Source: Gracilaria vermiculophylla (Eukaryota > Rhodophyta > Florideophyceae > Gracilariales > Gracilariaceae). From it: a DNA stretch of 38,893 nt. Made by a program: the position numbers and the translations under genes. The DNA is taken from the NCBI GenBank assembly GCA_019155205.2, contig JAHNZQ020000016.1, positions 1,207,963-1,246,855 on the forward strand, read 5' to 3'. The notes beneath the pieces were generated by a model, which made no database searches, was not told the origin of the DNA, and saw only the letters and a list, made by a program, of their open reading frames with translations. Of the stretch, positions 10,917 through 20,660 are shown piece by piece. Each line of letters starts with the position of its first letter. The first letter of the stretch is position 1.

Positions 10917-11084
10917 CGAAAGTTCCAACGCCCAGCCTCTCAGGACCGCCCGCTACCCCGCCTCAGGGAGAACGCGCGGAACTTCCTCATCCGACCATCT
11001 CAGGCGCGACAACACCACAGGATACTGGGAACCACATCAACGCTCTCGGTGAACCATTACCGGAGGCTCCCGATGCCATCCTGA

Positions 11085-11278
11085 CCCCTGAAGGTGACAT
11101 CCTCTACGCGATGGACCATATCGTCTCCCATCGACCAACCCCTGCAGGAGTACTGTACCGCGTCCGCTGGTATGGGTACACCTCGAAGGACGACGCGGAA
11201 GAACCTCCGGATCATATCCCGGAGAACTTCTTTAGGCGATACACCGCCAATCTGGTGCGAAAAGGTTTCTCCACATAG
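11085..11278 (+). pseudogene. Chromodomain at the pol C-terminus of the right family 1 copy
   Basis: The plus strand reads EGDILYAMDHIVSHRPTPAG, then LYRVRWYGYTSKDDAEEPP and IPENFFRRY, ending at TAG 11276-11278. The pattern (I..HR, YRVRWYGY, EPP..IP) is a chromodomain. It is uninterrupted here but lies in a different frame from the preceding GPY/F module. It matches the left copy at 694-885. Confidence 0.85.
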
Positions 11279-11288
11279 GCGCTTCCGT

Positions 11289-11304
11289 TTAGGAAAGGGG
11301 GAGG
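11289..11304 (+). promoter_or_regulatory. Polypurine-tract-like run after pol, at the tail-to-tail junction
   Basis: AGGAAAGGGGGAGGGGG follows the chromodomain stop by about 12 nt, where a plus-strand primer tract (PPT) would be expected. No LTR begins after it; instead the antisense frame (read from the other strand) ends here. The left copy has the matching run, reversed, at about 662-677. Confidence 0.55.
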
Positions 11305-12163
11305 GGGCCCCGAACCGGAGTTGTTTTTCGCCTCCGCAGTCTATTTTCTACCTGGAGTTCTCTTTTTCGCCTCCAGGATGCCGTTGCCCGCTCTTTGCAT
11401 GTTCCCACTGCGGCATTTTATGTCGCTGGGCACGCGGGCACGGCCTAAGTCATATTGGAATTACCGTTCATGGAGCTTCGGCTCCATCCAAAAGATCTTT
11501 TATTCGCCAGGGCTCTATCACCTACAGATCACCGAATCGCGTTGAGTACTCCGCTTCGAGGCGCGTTTTTGCCGTGAGCGCTTGGCTATCGAAAAACTCC
11601 GACAGGCTTTCTTTGATGGCCGCCATCGAGGCTCGGTCTGCACGGGGCTTGTAGAGCTCATAGACCCAAGCACGCGCCTCACGCAGAGCCTCTACAGGAG
11701 AAGCCGGAGCACGACGGCCCGTCACCAGGCACGCCTGCACCAAACTCCTCGAAGGCAGCCTCCAGAGCCCTAGAGAAGACTCCGCCCGACGGTGCACCCG
11801 ATGCGGTAACCACCGTTGACGGCGCAACAACTGCCACGAAAGGAGCTGCGGACGGCGGACCAGCTGCGACAGGGGCTCCTCGACTGGACTCCGCAGGGTC
11901 CGCAGTGGAGGTCGGCACAGCCATGGACAGAGTCGGTGACACCAGTGGTGACCGCGGTGCGGGAATTAGAACGCTTCTTAGGCGAGGCTGAAGAACAGGC
12001 GCAGGGACGCTCCGGAGTCGGGGTTGCACCACTGGGGTCGAAGCTATAGGGACGGGAGCAATCTCGTCCTATTCCATAGAAGACACGGCGGCTACCACTG
12101 TAGCAGCACCCGGCATTGCTGTGGGCCGCAGAGTTATCACCTCAGGAGGCGTGCCCATATCCT
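11305..12163 (-). pseudogene. Antisense reading frame of the right family 1 copy, convergent with pol
   Basis: The minus strand encodes a proline/alanine-rich stretch (about 12110-11700: VSPTLSMAVPTSTADPAE, then ASGAPSGGVFSRALEAAFEE). After a one-base shift comes the part conserved with the left copy: ACLVTGRR, EAR.WVYELYKPRADRASMA and LTAKTRLEAEYSTRFGDL, up to 11522. A basic tail (RRKRELQVENRLRRRKTTPV) ends at the junction with pol. No domain was recognised. Homology of this frame and its junction to the left copy at 128-690 shows that it is a recurring part of the family and not a local accident. It could be an alternative gag or an accessory protein; the function is unknown. Confidence 0.6.
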
Positions 12164-12983
12164 GGGACGAAAACCCGCGTGGCGCAATGGTCAAAATGCT
12201 CCCCTGGACGGAACTGTGCACCGGTCGAGGTGTGGTACACCTCAGGATTTGATGGAGACGTAAGCGCCCGAGTTGGAGAAGACATGCCGAAGGTGTAGGA
12301 AGCCGGATGAACAGCCACCGAACGCGAGGTAACACCGGAGGAGAGTGATTTGACACTACTCGGGGAACGGCCCGCGGTTATATACCAGACCGGAGAGAAA
12401 GACGCGTCAAGCCGCCACCGTAGAATTCGAAGAGAAGCCAGGCGACCGGAATCAGGTGACGTATGGAGCACCATAGCGGGGCGCACGTTCATATCCAGTG
12501 GAGGGCGACGGGGGCACAGACAAGAGGATCATGAGACTTGCACCTCCACGTAGATCGAATGAACGGACGCGATGAAGCGGGTGTTTCCCGAACAAGAATC
12601 CTCGAAGGAATCGGAGTGGCAAGTGCCTCAAGGTAGTCGGTGTCCACTCTGGGCTGACCCACGCTCCGGCCACAGAGGTTGCACGCTTGCACCGCGCACG
12701 ACGAACTCGAGTGGGCGAGAGCTCACGCCGCCAACTGGCGCGGTTGCATGGGTAGAATACGCCGATAAGGAGAAGTAAGGCCCGCAAACACCACAGGGGA
12801 TGAAACGTGAGCCCGCGGCAATACGCCGAGCAGGAGTATAAAGGTATGAAGTAACGCCTGAAGGAGAGAGTGTGCCAATCGCCGGAGGCCGCGCTGGCCT
12901 GAACACCGATAGGAGCCACCCCGGGGATCATGGATCCGGAAGATGCACCTCGAGGACGTGGTGCAATTCAGGAAAAGGGGGTA
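12164..12983 (-). repeat. Inverted copy of the family 1 leader and gag start
   Basis: On the minus strand this is homologous to 4667-5507, starting TACCCCCTTTT.CTGAATTGC next to LTR C and running to FRPGEHFDHCATRVFVP. Together with LTR A and LTR C it forms inverted arms of about 1.38 kb (4114-5507 and 12164-13539) around the right copy. After the ATRV.VP codons the two arms diverge abruptly. Confidence 0.85.
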
Positions 12984-13539
12984 TGTAGTACAGTGGCTCC
13001 TAAGGGAACAATGGCGGTGTGGCCTTATGGCATATTGTTCCTAAAGAGGGCTCGTAGTTTATTAGCTGGGCCATGTGGTGCATAATTCCACCCGCGTGCG
13101 CTACAGTATCCTTAAGGGACGGCAGAATTATTATTTATTTTAGCTAATTTATGCAGGTAATTACTACAGTAGTGAGACCTGCCGAGGCAGGCTTCCGGCT
13201 TGATACTTTATGTGCCGGATGACCTCCACCTCTGGGGAAGTAAAGACAAGCACCCTTGAATCTTCATCTACATTTCCTGTTGGAGACTCTTGTCAATCAT
13301 CCTCAGGTTTGGAAGCCGCCGATCCCCAGCTTGCATCATAGCAGCGCCTGTAGGAGCCTTTTTCCGCCCAGTGAACCTCCCCCTCCGCTTGGTGTTTGCG
13401 GATCCCCTTTAAGAATTCCCTTGGCTTGCGATAGCGGATACCGGAGACCACCTTTAGGAACACGCACCTTTGGAGTCAAGAAAGACTCCTAACGGACGTA
13501 GTGTTGTACTACCTCGAAAGGAGGACTGACAGTACCACA
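12984..13539 (-). mobile_element. Family 1 LTR, minus orientation (LTR C)
   Basis: This LTR of 556 bp is the reverse complement of the LTR A consensus, from TGTAGTACAG (12984) to the end CAGTACCACA (13539). It is followed, reading on the minus strand, by the leader. It therefore opens inwards towards pol just as LTR A does from the other side. A normal element would have both LTRs in the same orientation. No matching 5-bp duplication is seen between the outer flanks of LTR A (GTTGG) and LTR C (CATAT). Confidence 0.92.
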
Positions 13540-13697
13540 CATATAGGAGTAGGTCGGGGGTGACTTCCTTCCAGTTCCGAGTCACTTTAAGTAGGAATTT
13601 CACAGTTACGTTTCGATGGTTGCAAACTAGAAACACTGTTCTGTCGCGACGTTTGCGATTCCAGTAGGAAAATGACATTCTAAGTCGAGAGACCAGT
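13540..13697. other. Short spacer between retroelements
   Basis: About 158 bp with no match to the LTRs, leader or pol described here, and no coding potential. It may be a remnant of the host sequence that was the original target. Confidence 0.4.
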
Positions 13698-13750
13698 TAT
13701 GGTACGGTCAGTTATCTTTTCGAGGTAATAACGCACAACGTCCGTGTGGT

Positions 13751-13951
13751 TGCAATAGAATGGTCGTAGTACGAACTTTCACATTGCATTTATGCAAACG
13801 GCCGTGAGTGTTTGAATTCAGATTCAAACATTCAAGAGTGGACGTCTACTGTAGTATAAGATGTGAACGTTTAGAAGGTTCGAACTACTAGGAGGAGGGG
13901 GGCCTCCAGTTTGTAAAGTCAGTTTTGCTTTGGTAAGAGCCTACTCTTACA
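13751..13951 (+). repeat. 5' LTR of the second chromovirus
   Basis: 201 bp with TG..CA ends. It contains an internal hairpin (TGTTTGAAT and its complement at 13809-13830, 4-nt loop) that is also kept in the 3' LTR. Confidence 0.96.
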
Positions 13952-13953
13952 TT

Positions 13954-13968
13954 TGGTAACATCGCAGG
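13954..13968 (+). promoter_or_regulatory. Candidate primer-binding site of the second chromovirus
   Basis: TGGTAACATCGCAGG starts two bases after the 5' LTR. It begins with TGG, as expected for pairing with the CCA end of a tRNA. I could not name the tRNA from sequence alone. Confidence 0.6.
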
Positions 13969-14002
13969 TACGTTCACAGGAACGAAAAGCGCTTGAAGAA
14001 TT

Positions 14003-15016
14003 ATGGTTCGTACAAGCCGTGGCCAAAGTGTACCGCAAGAAGAAGAGGGTGTGAATGAGGCATCACACCTACAGCAGCTCAGAGAAGAGCTTCAAGCGTT
14101 AAAACAATTGTTGCAGACTTAAAGCTCAACGATTGAGACTTTGCAGTCGCAGTTGCAGCAGAACAACCAGAGGAACACCTCTGAGTCCTCCGGTGGGTCG
14201 CTCGAAGCTCCTCAAGTGCAGGAATTTTCGGGAAAAGCGTCAGACAGGACCACGGAAAAGGTCACTAGTTTCTTTTACTCCATCAGGAAGTATGGAAAAT
14301 TATTCAATTACTCAGAGAACAAAATGCTCGACCTCACAAAATGTCATTTTCAGGATAGAGCGGGGTCTTGGATGCTGCGTCTAGAAAAGGAGGCTCGTAA
14401 GCCTTCCAGTCTTGAGGAGCTCTAGAAATCCATGATCGAGGAATTTGTTCCAGCGAATGAGATGGCCACGGCACGAGTGAAACTCATGGAGTTCCGTTTG
14501 AAAGAGAATGGGTCTATGGATGATCACATTGCACGATTTGAAGATCTCCTAACGTTATGTGGCACAAAAAGCAATAAAGCATACACATATTTTTTCAATA
14601 GTCTTCTGAAAACGTACAAGGGTAAGCTTTAAGAGAAGTTTTCGACTTCTGAGCCGATCGATCGCACTGAAAATGTTTCTATGCAGCCAGCATATGACTA
14701 TGTTAGAACTCTCGAGCTGTCATTTACGCTTGCAGGCGAGTCACATTGCAACGCTCAAAAGGAGCAGAGCTCGAGGAAGAATAAGAACAAGCCTGGAAAA
14801 TACTTAGGGGGTGCAGAAACCTCGAAGGAAGGTGGCCGCACTACGAAAGACATCAACGCTGTATCTTGGGGACCGATGAAACCCGGAAAGATTGCTCTCT
14901 ACAGGAGGAATGACAGATGCTTCAAGTGCGGAAAGAAAGAAGGGAGGGATCCCAGCCACTCTTGCAGAGAAGACCGGGCTGAGGACAAGAGCTCTGATCA
15001 CTCAAGAAACCAGTAG
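14003..15016 (+). pseudogene. gag of the second chromovirus, three premature stops
   Basis: One frame of 337 codons runs from the ATG at 14003 to the TAG at 15014-15016, interrupted only by in-frame stops at about 14120, 14423 and 14630. It shows an N-terminal Gln-rich helix, the capsid-like region (FSGKASDRTTEKVTSFFYSI, then AREF-type VKLMEFRLKENGS), and a terminal zinc knuckle CFKCGKKEGRDPSHSC. Gag binds RNA and builds the particle. No frameshift is needed, so the damage consists of point substitutions. Confidence 0.9.
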
Positions 15017-15030
15017 GGCCGCACTTTGAG

Positions 15031-15435
15031 GTGGCGAGAAGAGGCAACTCACATGAAGAGTCGCCGTATCTTTCTGCATTGAAGTATGAAGAAGAAGACA
15101 ACTGGATGTACGATGCAATGCTCGCAGGGCATCCAGTGAAGACAGTCATAGATTCGTACGCGTCGCACAACTTTATGTCAGTAGAAGACGCGAAGAGATT
15201 GAATTTGGAATTGAGAGACGTCACAGGAATAGAAGTCAAACTTGGAGACTCATCAAATACAAGCGTACTGGGTGAGACACGTGCAGTTTTGAACATCTAT
15301 GGGTTCATGAGTGAAGAGCCAATTTTAGTCATCAGTATGAAAGAAGACAGTGATGTTCCAGTTCTAATACTGGAGAGACCTTGGTTGCGAGTCCATAACC
15401 CACATATTGATTGGCAAACGAAGTTCTCAAAGTGA
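15031..15435 (+). pseudogene. Aspartic protease of the second chromovirus, active-site change
   Basis: The frame contains AGHPVKTVIDSYASHNFMSV, aligned with the family motif in which Asp-Ser/Thr-Gly is the catalytic triad. Here the glycine is a tyrosine (D-S-Y), which should inactivate the enzyme. The frame ends at a TGA at 15433-15435, and the rest of pol lies in other frames. Confidence 0.85.
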
Positions 15436-16980
15436 AACACAGCAATGGTACTGCGGTAACGATAACACCTCGCAGCAACAAGACCAACACATCGCAGGAG
15501 ATCTGTTTTAAACAGATATCGTTGAAGAGGATATGTAAAGAAGTCAAGAAGGGAAACTGCGAACTGTTTGCGGTTCGGTTATCTAAGAACAAAGAGTCGG
15601 TTGCGTCAGAGGCAAAGTGCGCTCCTGAGTTTCGAGACGTTCTAGCAGAGTTCGAAGATGTATGTAAGGAAGAGTTACCGGATGAGCTGCCCCCGCCACG
15701 TGGGATGGAATTTGATATTAACCTCATTCTGGTTGCCCAACCTCCTGTCCGACCTGTCATTAGAATTTCACCTCGTGAAGTATAGGAAATGAAGCGCCAG
15801 TTGCAAAAATATCTAGAAAAAGGACTTCTAATACCGTGTTCCTCACCGTACGGAGCTCCAGTATTCTTCATCAAAAAGAAGACCGGGGATCTCAGATGGT
15901 TTGTGACTACAGAGCATTGAATAGAATCACTATTCCAGATGCAAGTCCTATTCCGCTAATCAATGAGACTATTGATCAGGTAGCAGGAGCTAAGATTTTC
16001 TCACAGATTGATTTAATCTGGGGATACCATAAGATGAGGCTCAAAGAAGAGGACTGCCACAAGACGGCTATACGCATACGATATGGATCCTTCGAGTGGA
16101 GAGTGCTATGTTATAGTTTAACAAACGCACCAGCAGCCTTTTCGCGTCTGTTGGCACATGTTCTTCGTGAGTTACATGGAGAATGTATGGTTCTTTACCT
16201 AAATGACATTCTCATCTACAGTAAGAGCGTAGAAGAGCACAGACGGCATTTGCGAAAGCTGTTGCATATTTTGAGAAAGCATAAGCTGTACGTCAGACCT
16301 AGCAAGAGTAGTTTTGGTGCGACAGAGGTTGACTACCTGGGCTTCAAGATCAACTCGAAAGGAGTTCACACGAAGCAGAGGCTTGTGGAAGGTGTAGAAA
16401 AGTGGCCTACACAGACATCAGTGAAGGAGGTACAAAAGTTCATAGGTCTTGCAAACTTCTACAGAGCGTTTATGAAAGGTTTCGCGCGAGTTGCGCAACC
16501 AATCACCGACTTACTCTGCACGAAGATCTTTCAATGGGGAGACGAACAAAAACCTGCGTTTCAAGAGTTGAAGCGACGGCTAACAACAGCACCTGTGCTA
16601 CGTCATCCAACCTCGGAAGAAGTTTTCGTTGTGACCACCGATGCGTCAAAGTACGCTGTAGGCGCAACCTTGGAACAGAAGGGTCAACGAGTTGTATTCC
16701 TATCTCATCGCCTATCGGAGGCTGAGACAAGGTGAGATACAAGAGATCCGAATATTTTGGCAATTATGATCGCGTTACGAGAATGGTCAGTGTATCTAAA
16801 AGATCGCCCATTCATAATACGCACAGATCACGAGCCCATCAAGTACTTACAGACGAAATCGAAGCTCTCAGGAAGACAATTGAGATGGCTGGACGAATTA
16901 CAGTGTTACTGATTCCGAGTGGAGCACCTCAAAGGCTCAAGGAATGGAGCAGCAGATGCCTTGAATAGACTGTATGAATG
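15411..16980 (+). pseudogene. Reverse transcriptase and RNase H of the second chromovirus, broken
   Basis: A connector (15411-15785, ending in RPVIRISPREV) leads after a stop to RT. A frame change lies between FFIKKKTGDLRW and VCDYRALNRITIPDASPIP. The frame 15836-16735 then holds the remaining RT blocks and the start of RNase H (VTTDASKYAVGATLEQKG). The RT catalytic box reads LYLNDILIYS, with Asn where the first Asp of YxDD belongs. RNase H continues in shifted frames to about 16970 (NGAADALN-like end). Confidence 0.9.
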
Positions 16981-17149
16981 TCACCCGACATTCAAGGCCC
17001 TTCGTTTACACGAGAAACAATTACATTTGGCGATTTGAGAGGGTTACGAGAACGACTCATGGACGAAGAACATCCTAATTGTCCTTCGAGATGGTAAGGA
17101 ACCACCCAACAAGAAAACGGCGATGTATATCAGAAATTATTCTTTTCAG

Positions 17150-18088
17150 GAAGGTCTAATCTACTGGAATGCCAGAGGTACGTCGGGGCGTGTAGTTGTT
17201 CAACGAAGTAGAGGTCTTTGAGAGGCAATAGCGAAAGAGTTCCATCTACCAGGGCATTTCGGTTGGGAGAAGACATATTTGCTCTGTACTCAACTATTCT
17301 ACTGGAAGCGAATGTTCGCAGATATCCAAGAATTTGTAGGAACTTGTCAAGAGTGTCAGTTCAACAAAGAGGCAAGGGCGATGCAGAGTGGGAAGCTACA
17401 GCCGCATCGCGTACCGGAAGCATGTTGGGATGTCGTCTCAATGGAATTTGGGTCAGAATTTCCGACGACTCGCACCGGGAGAGATTCAGTACTTGTTGTC
17501 GTAGAGAAACTTTCGAAGAGAGCTATTTTTATTCCGACGAAGAAGACATTGACCTCTATGGAATTTGTGCAATTACTATTCGATCGATTGTTTTCGAAAC
17601 ATGGGGTGCCTAAGACTATCATTCTGGATAGAGATAAGCTTTTCAAGTCTCATTACTTCAAAGAAACTACGAAGATGATCAGTGTGAACCTGAACATGGC
17701 TACCAAAGGACATCCGCAAACGGATGGACAGTCGGAGAACATGATAAGAACACTTTCGGCAATGATCAGAGGTACTGTACAGAAGAATCCAGAAGATTGG
17801 GATTGCATGTTGAGTGAATTGGAATTTCACTACAACTCTACCCCGAACAAGAGTACAGGATTTTCTCCGTTTGAAGTTGACTTAAGCCGAAAGCCTGAGT
17901 CAGAGCTTTCCAGAAAGTTTCCGAAAACGAATAGTGTCTGCCCTGCAGCATTCGACTACTTGGAAAAGCGACAGGCGTTTTGTTCAGTAACCAAGGAAAA
18001 TCTGGCGGATGCCATCGCACGGCAGACTTCTTACGCCGGCAAGAAACGAAAGCATGTAGAGTTTAAGGCAGGGACTTGGTGTTGCTGA
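17150..18088 (+). pseudogene. Integrase of the second chromovirus
   Basis: The H2C2 zinc-binding region reads EFHLPGHFG, then CQECQ. The core has ILDRDKLFKS (second Asp) and HPQTDGQSENMIRTL (Glu). At the first Asp position the sequence is SMEFGSEFP, so Glu replaces the usual Asp. A stop near 17219 cuts off the N-terminal region. The end of the frame (KHVEFKAGTWCC, stop near 18086) changes frame just before the last domain. Confidence 0.9.
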
Positions 18089-18519
18089 AGGTGGACAGGA
18101 CAAGTGCTTCAGAGTACTCTGGCCTTGCTACGAAGTGGCAACCAAAGTTTATGGGACCATTTGCAATAAAGGAAGTGATGGGACCAGTGACGTATAGAAT
18201 TGAACTACCTCCGACGATGAAGAGAGCACATAACGTTTTTCATATTTCACGATGGAAAAAGTGCAATCGTAGAGAGGGTGATCAAAGTTCACTATCGGTA
18301 GTCATTGATGCTGAAGGTACGGTGGAACAAGAAGTGATTGCTATTCTTAGCACTGGCAAGCAAAATCGCAAAAGACAATACTTGGTCCAGTTTGAAGGCG
18401 ATTATGAAGAAGAAGCAATTTGGATGACCAAGAATGAGATACCACACTGTACGGAACTCATTAAGAAATTTGAAAACTTGCCGCGGTCGTCAAGTCCCAA
18501 GAACGGGCGAGTGCAATAG
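18076..18519 (+). pseudogene. GPF-like tail and chromodomain of the second chromovirus
   Basis: This open frame of 147 codons holds the integrase tail (MGPFAIKEVMGPVTYRIELP, RAHNVFHISRWKK) and then a chromodomain: EVIAILSTGKQN, RQYLVQFEGD, EAIWMTKNEIPHCTELIKKF. The terminal stop lies inside the start of the 3' LTR (18512). The chromodomain itself is undamaged although the rest of pol is broken. It belongs to a different sequence type from the family 1 chromodomain. Confidence 0.85.
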
Positions 18520-18712
18520 AATGGTCGTAGTACGAACTTTCACATTGCATTTATGCGAACGGCCGTGAATGTTTGAATTCAGATTCAAACATTCAAGAGC
18601 GGACGTCTACTTTAGTATAAGATGTGAACGTTTAGAAGGTTCGAACTACTAAGAGGAGGGGGGCCTCCAGTTTGTAAAGTCAGTTTTGCTTTGGTAAGAG
18701 CCTACTCTTACA
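18512..18712 (+). repeat. 3' LTR of the second chromovirus
   Basis: 201 bp, differing from the 5' LTR at about five positions by eye. It is followed by the target duplication GTGGT. A purine-rich stretch (AAGAACGGGCGAG) just before it is the candidate plus-strand primer tract. Confidence 0.96.
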
Positions 18713-19762
18713 GTGGTATACCCACGACGGCCAGAGAGGCCACTCGGTAGCGATGCGGGTATCCACGAAATAACCCCAAGCACAACAAAGGGGGCGCGTG
18801 CCTTGCGGGCGCGCGACTGAGACGAGAAGCCTTGGTCAGAGAGATGCCAAAGGTGGCGATGCCTAGGTATTGGCTGTAATTAATGGGAACTTGGGCCCTG
18901 CACAAGAGTTATGGAAAGTCTGGAGATCCGGTTAAGGCTCCGAGCTTGGAACTCGAGTGTGGAAGGTTGCTGCTTTTAGCGTTTTCTCGGTGGGCACCGC
19001 CGGCGTCGGCTAAGTACCAGCAGCGGTGCTGCGGCAACGAAAAATAAAGGGGAAAATTCCCAAAAGCTACACTACATGCACCGTGGCAAGCACGTCCAAC
19101 TCAGGCGCCGAGCTACCGCCACGTGTTGGCACGTTTTGAATTAAGTCATAAATTTCGGAATTCCGATCCAGCACCGTTGCTTCAGTATGAGTTTCCCCTC
19201 TTCCATGCAAGCGGGAATCCGCACCTGAACCAGATGCTACGGATGCTACAGTCCGTTATGAGTTTTTGTTGACTCCAAAGGCGCGAGTTCTTGAAGGTGG
19301 TCTCCGGTAATCGCTATCGCGAGCCGGGGGAAATCTGAAAGGGGATCCGCAAAGACCAAGTGGAGGGGGAGGTTCACTGGGCGGACAATGGTCTTACAGG
19401 CGCTGCTACGGGGCGACCTGGGGATCGGCGTCTTAGAAACCTTAGGATATTCGACGAGAGTCTCCAACCGGGGAAGTAAATGAAGACTCAACGGTGCTTA
19501 CTTTACTTCCCTAGAGATGGAGATCAACCGGCAGATGAAGTATCAAGCCGGGAACCCGCCTTGTCAGGTGTCACTACTGCAGTAATTACCCGCCCAAATT
19601 AACTAAAATAAATATATATTCTATGGTCCCTTAAGGATACTATACCGCACGCGGACCTAAATACGCGAGACGTGGCTCAGCTAATAAAATAATAGCCCTC
19701 CGTAGGAGTATCACGCCATAAATCCACTCCACAATATCACCTTAAGATCCACTATTGTACAA

Positions 19763-20039
19763 CTCGGTCACAATTCTCCGTTTCCTTCAAAATCTAGCAC
19801 ATTGTAGAACAAAACATTCTGCGGGGCGTCCACAGCTTTTGTGTCCTGCAGAAAAACGATGTGGTAAACGGAAACTGTGTCAAAGAAAAGTTTCATGCAA
19901 GAACATTGCAAAACCCATGAACCTAAACGTTTGTAAATCAACAGTTTGACATGCAATCAATAAGAAATATTATGCATGTATAAAAAATGATAAAAACATT
20001 CCTTTTCAGAAGATAATCATAAGCAGTGAACAATACATT
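19763..20039. other. AT-rich spacer between the LTR block and the DNA transposon fossil
   Basis: Base composition changes sharply from the GC-rich retroelement block. Two small opposite frames of just over 60 codons exist, with no recognisable product. I see nothing else here. Confidence 0.4.
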
Positions 20040-20660
20040 GGTTTGAAAACATGGAGTACTGGATAACGCAATATGATACAGTCATTTATTCTGTCAAAAA
20101 ATTCAACTTGGATGTTACGGACTGCTATAAGTTTTCTTGGCATCATCTAAGAAAGAAACGCTCTCATTTTTGAACAAGATACTCTGGAGGCGGTTCTGTA
20201 ATTGTATGGGCTGGAGTATCAAAATATGGAAAAACAGATATCGCATTTATTCATATACATATAGACTCTGCATGCTATCAAGAAGTTATTAATAACCATA
20301 GGCCACGTTATGGTTATTGTGTACATGGAAAAAGTTTTGTTTTCTCCCAAGATAATGCACCGGTACACAAATCTAAACTGGTTTTAGATTGGCTACAAAA
20401 AACAAATATTATAGTAGTGGATTAGTCAGCACGCTCACCGAATTTTAATTACATTAAAAATGAACGGGTTCTATTATCAAGAATGGTTTATGGCAATGGA
20501 AGGCAGTTTAGCACAGTTTTTGATTTGGAAAACGGTACTAAGAATTGCTAGGACAATACTTTTCTTTGGACAATTAATGACGACATTAATTCAATGCCCA
20601 ATCGCTGTATTTGTGTTATTCAGCTAAAAGGTAAAAAAAGTAGTTTCTAAGTTGCTAAAA
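20040..20660 (+). pseudogene. Fossil Tc1/mariner-type transposase
   Basis: A degenerate plus-strand frame reads VKKFNLDVTDCY, SGGGSVIVWAGVSKYGKTDI, FVFSQDNAPVHKSKLVLDWL, SARSPNFNYIKNER and INSMPNRCICVIQLKG. These are the ordered blocks of Tc1-like DDE transposases (the GGGSVMVWGG, QDNAPxH, SPDLNPIEN and MPxR motifs). The last catalytic Glu of the PIEN block is Lys here, and in-frame stops occur (for example before SARSP). The N-terminal DNA-binding half and terminal inverted repeats were not found. It is an inactive remnant. Confidence 0.85.

Larger units (their letters stand above)
13751..18712 (+). mobile_element. Full-length second chromovirus (4,962 bp) with LTRs and TSD GTGGT
   Basis: Two direct repeats of 201 bp (13751-13951 and 18512-18712) begin TGCAATAGAA and end CTCTTACA. 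The target duplication GTGGT flanks the element at 13746-13750 and 18713-18717. Inside, in order, are gag with zinc knuckle, protease, RT, RNase H, integrase and chromodomain, the chromovirus order. The LTRs differ at about five positions by eye, so insertion is fairly recent. Coding is nevertheless disrupted in gag, protease-RT and integrase. Confidence 0.97.
13745..19250. mobile_element. Solo LTR of a third family (LTR F), 539 bp, split by a chromovirus
   Basis: The pieces 13745-13750 and 18718-19250 join to an element with TG..CA ends (TGTGGTATAC .. GGATGCTACA), flanked by the 5-bp duplication GTCCG. It has no reading frame of note and no similarity to family 1 beyond the terminal TGT.G motif, so a solo LTR is the best reading. 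A non-autonomous element of another class is less likely because of the 5-bp TSD and the TG/CA ends. The strand cannot be told. Confidence 0.75.
13698..19762 (+). mobile_element. Family 1 LTR (LTR D), split by a nested insertion
   Basis: The LTR start lies at about 13698-13744 (TGGTACGGTCAG, then CGAGGTAATAACGCACAACG). The rest resumes at 19256 (TTATGAGTTTTTGTTGACTC) and ends near 19762 (TGTACAA). Between them sits a solo LTR of another family, itself split by a complete retrotransposon. The 5-bp sequence GTCCG is duplicated at the break (13740-13744 and 19251-19255). This LTR is more diverged from LTRs A-C than they are from one another, which suits its being the oldest layer. Confidence 0.88.

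Noticed and set aside
13870..13885. GGTTCGAAC resembling a tRNA B box
   Set aside because: It lies inside the LTR of the second chromovirus and no cloverleaf can be drawn around it.
18718..19250. Considered as a tRNA/5S-derived SINE or rRNA fragment because of its GC-rich stem-like text
   Set aside because: No A/B boxes or poly-A tail. TG..CA ends with a 5-bp duplication fit a solo LTR better.
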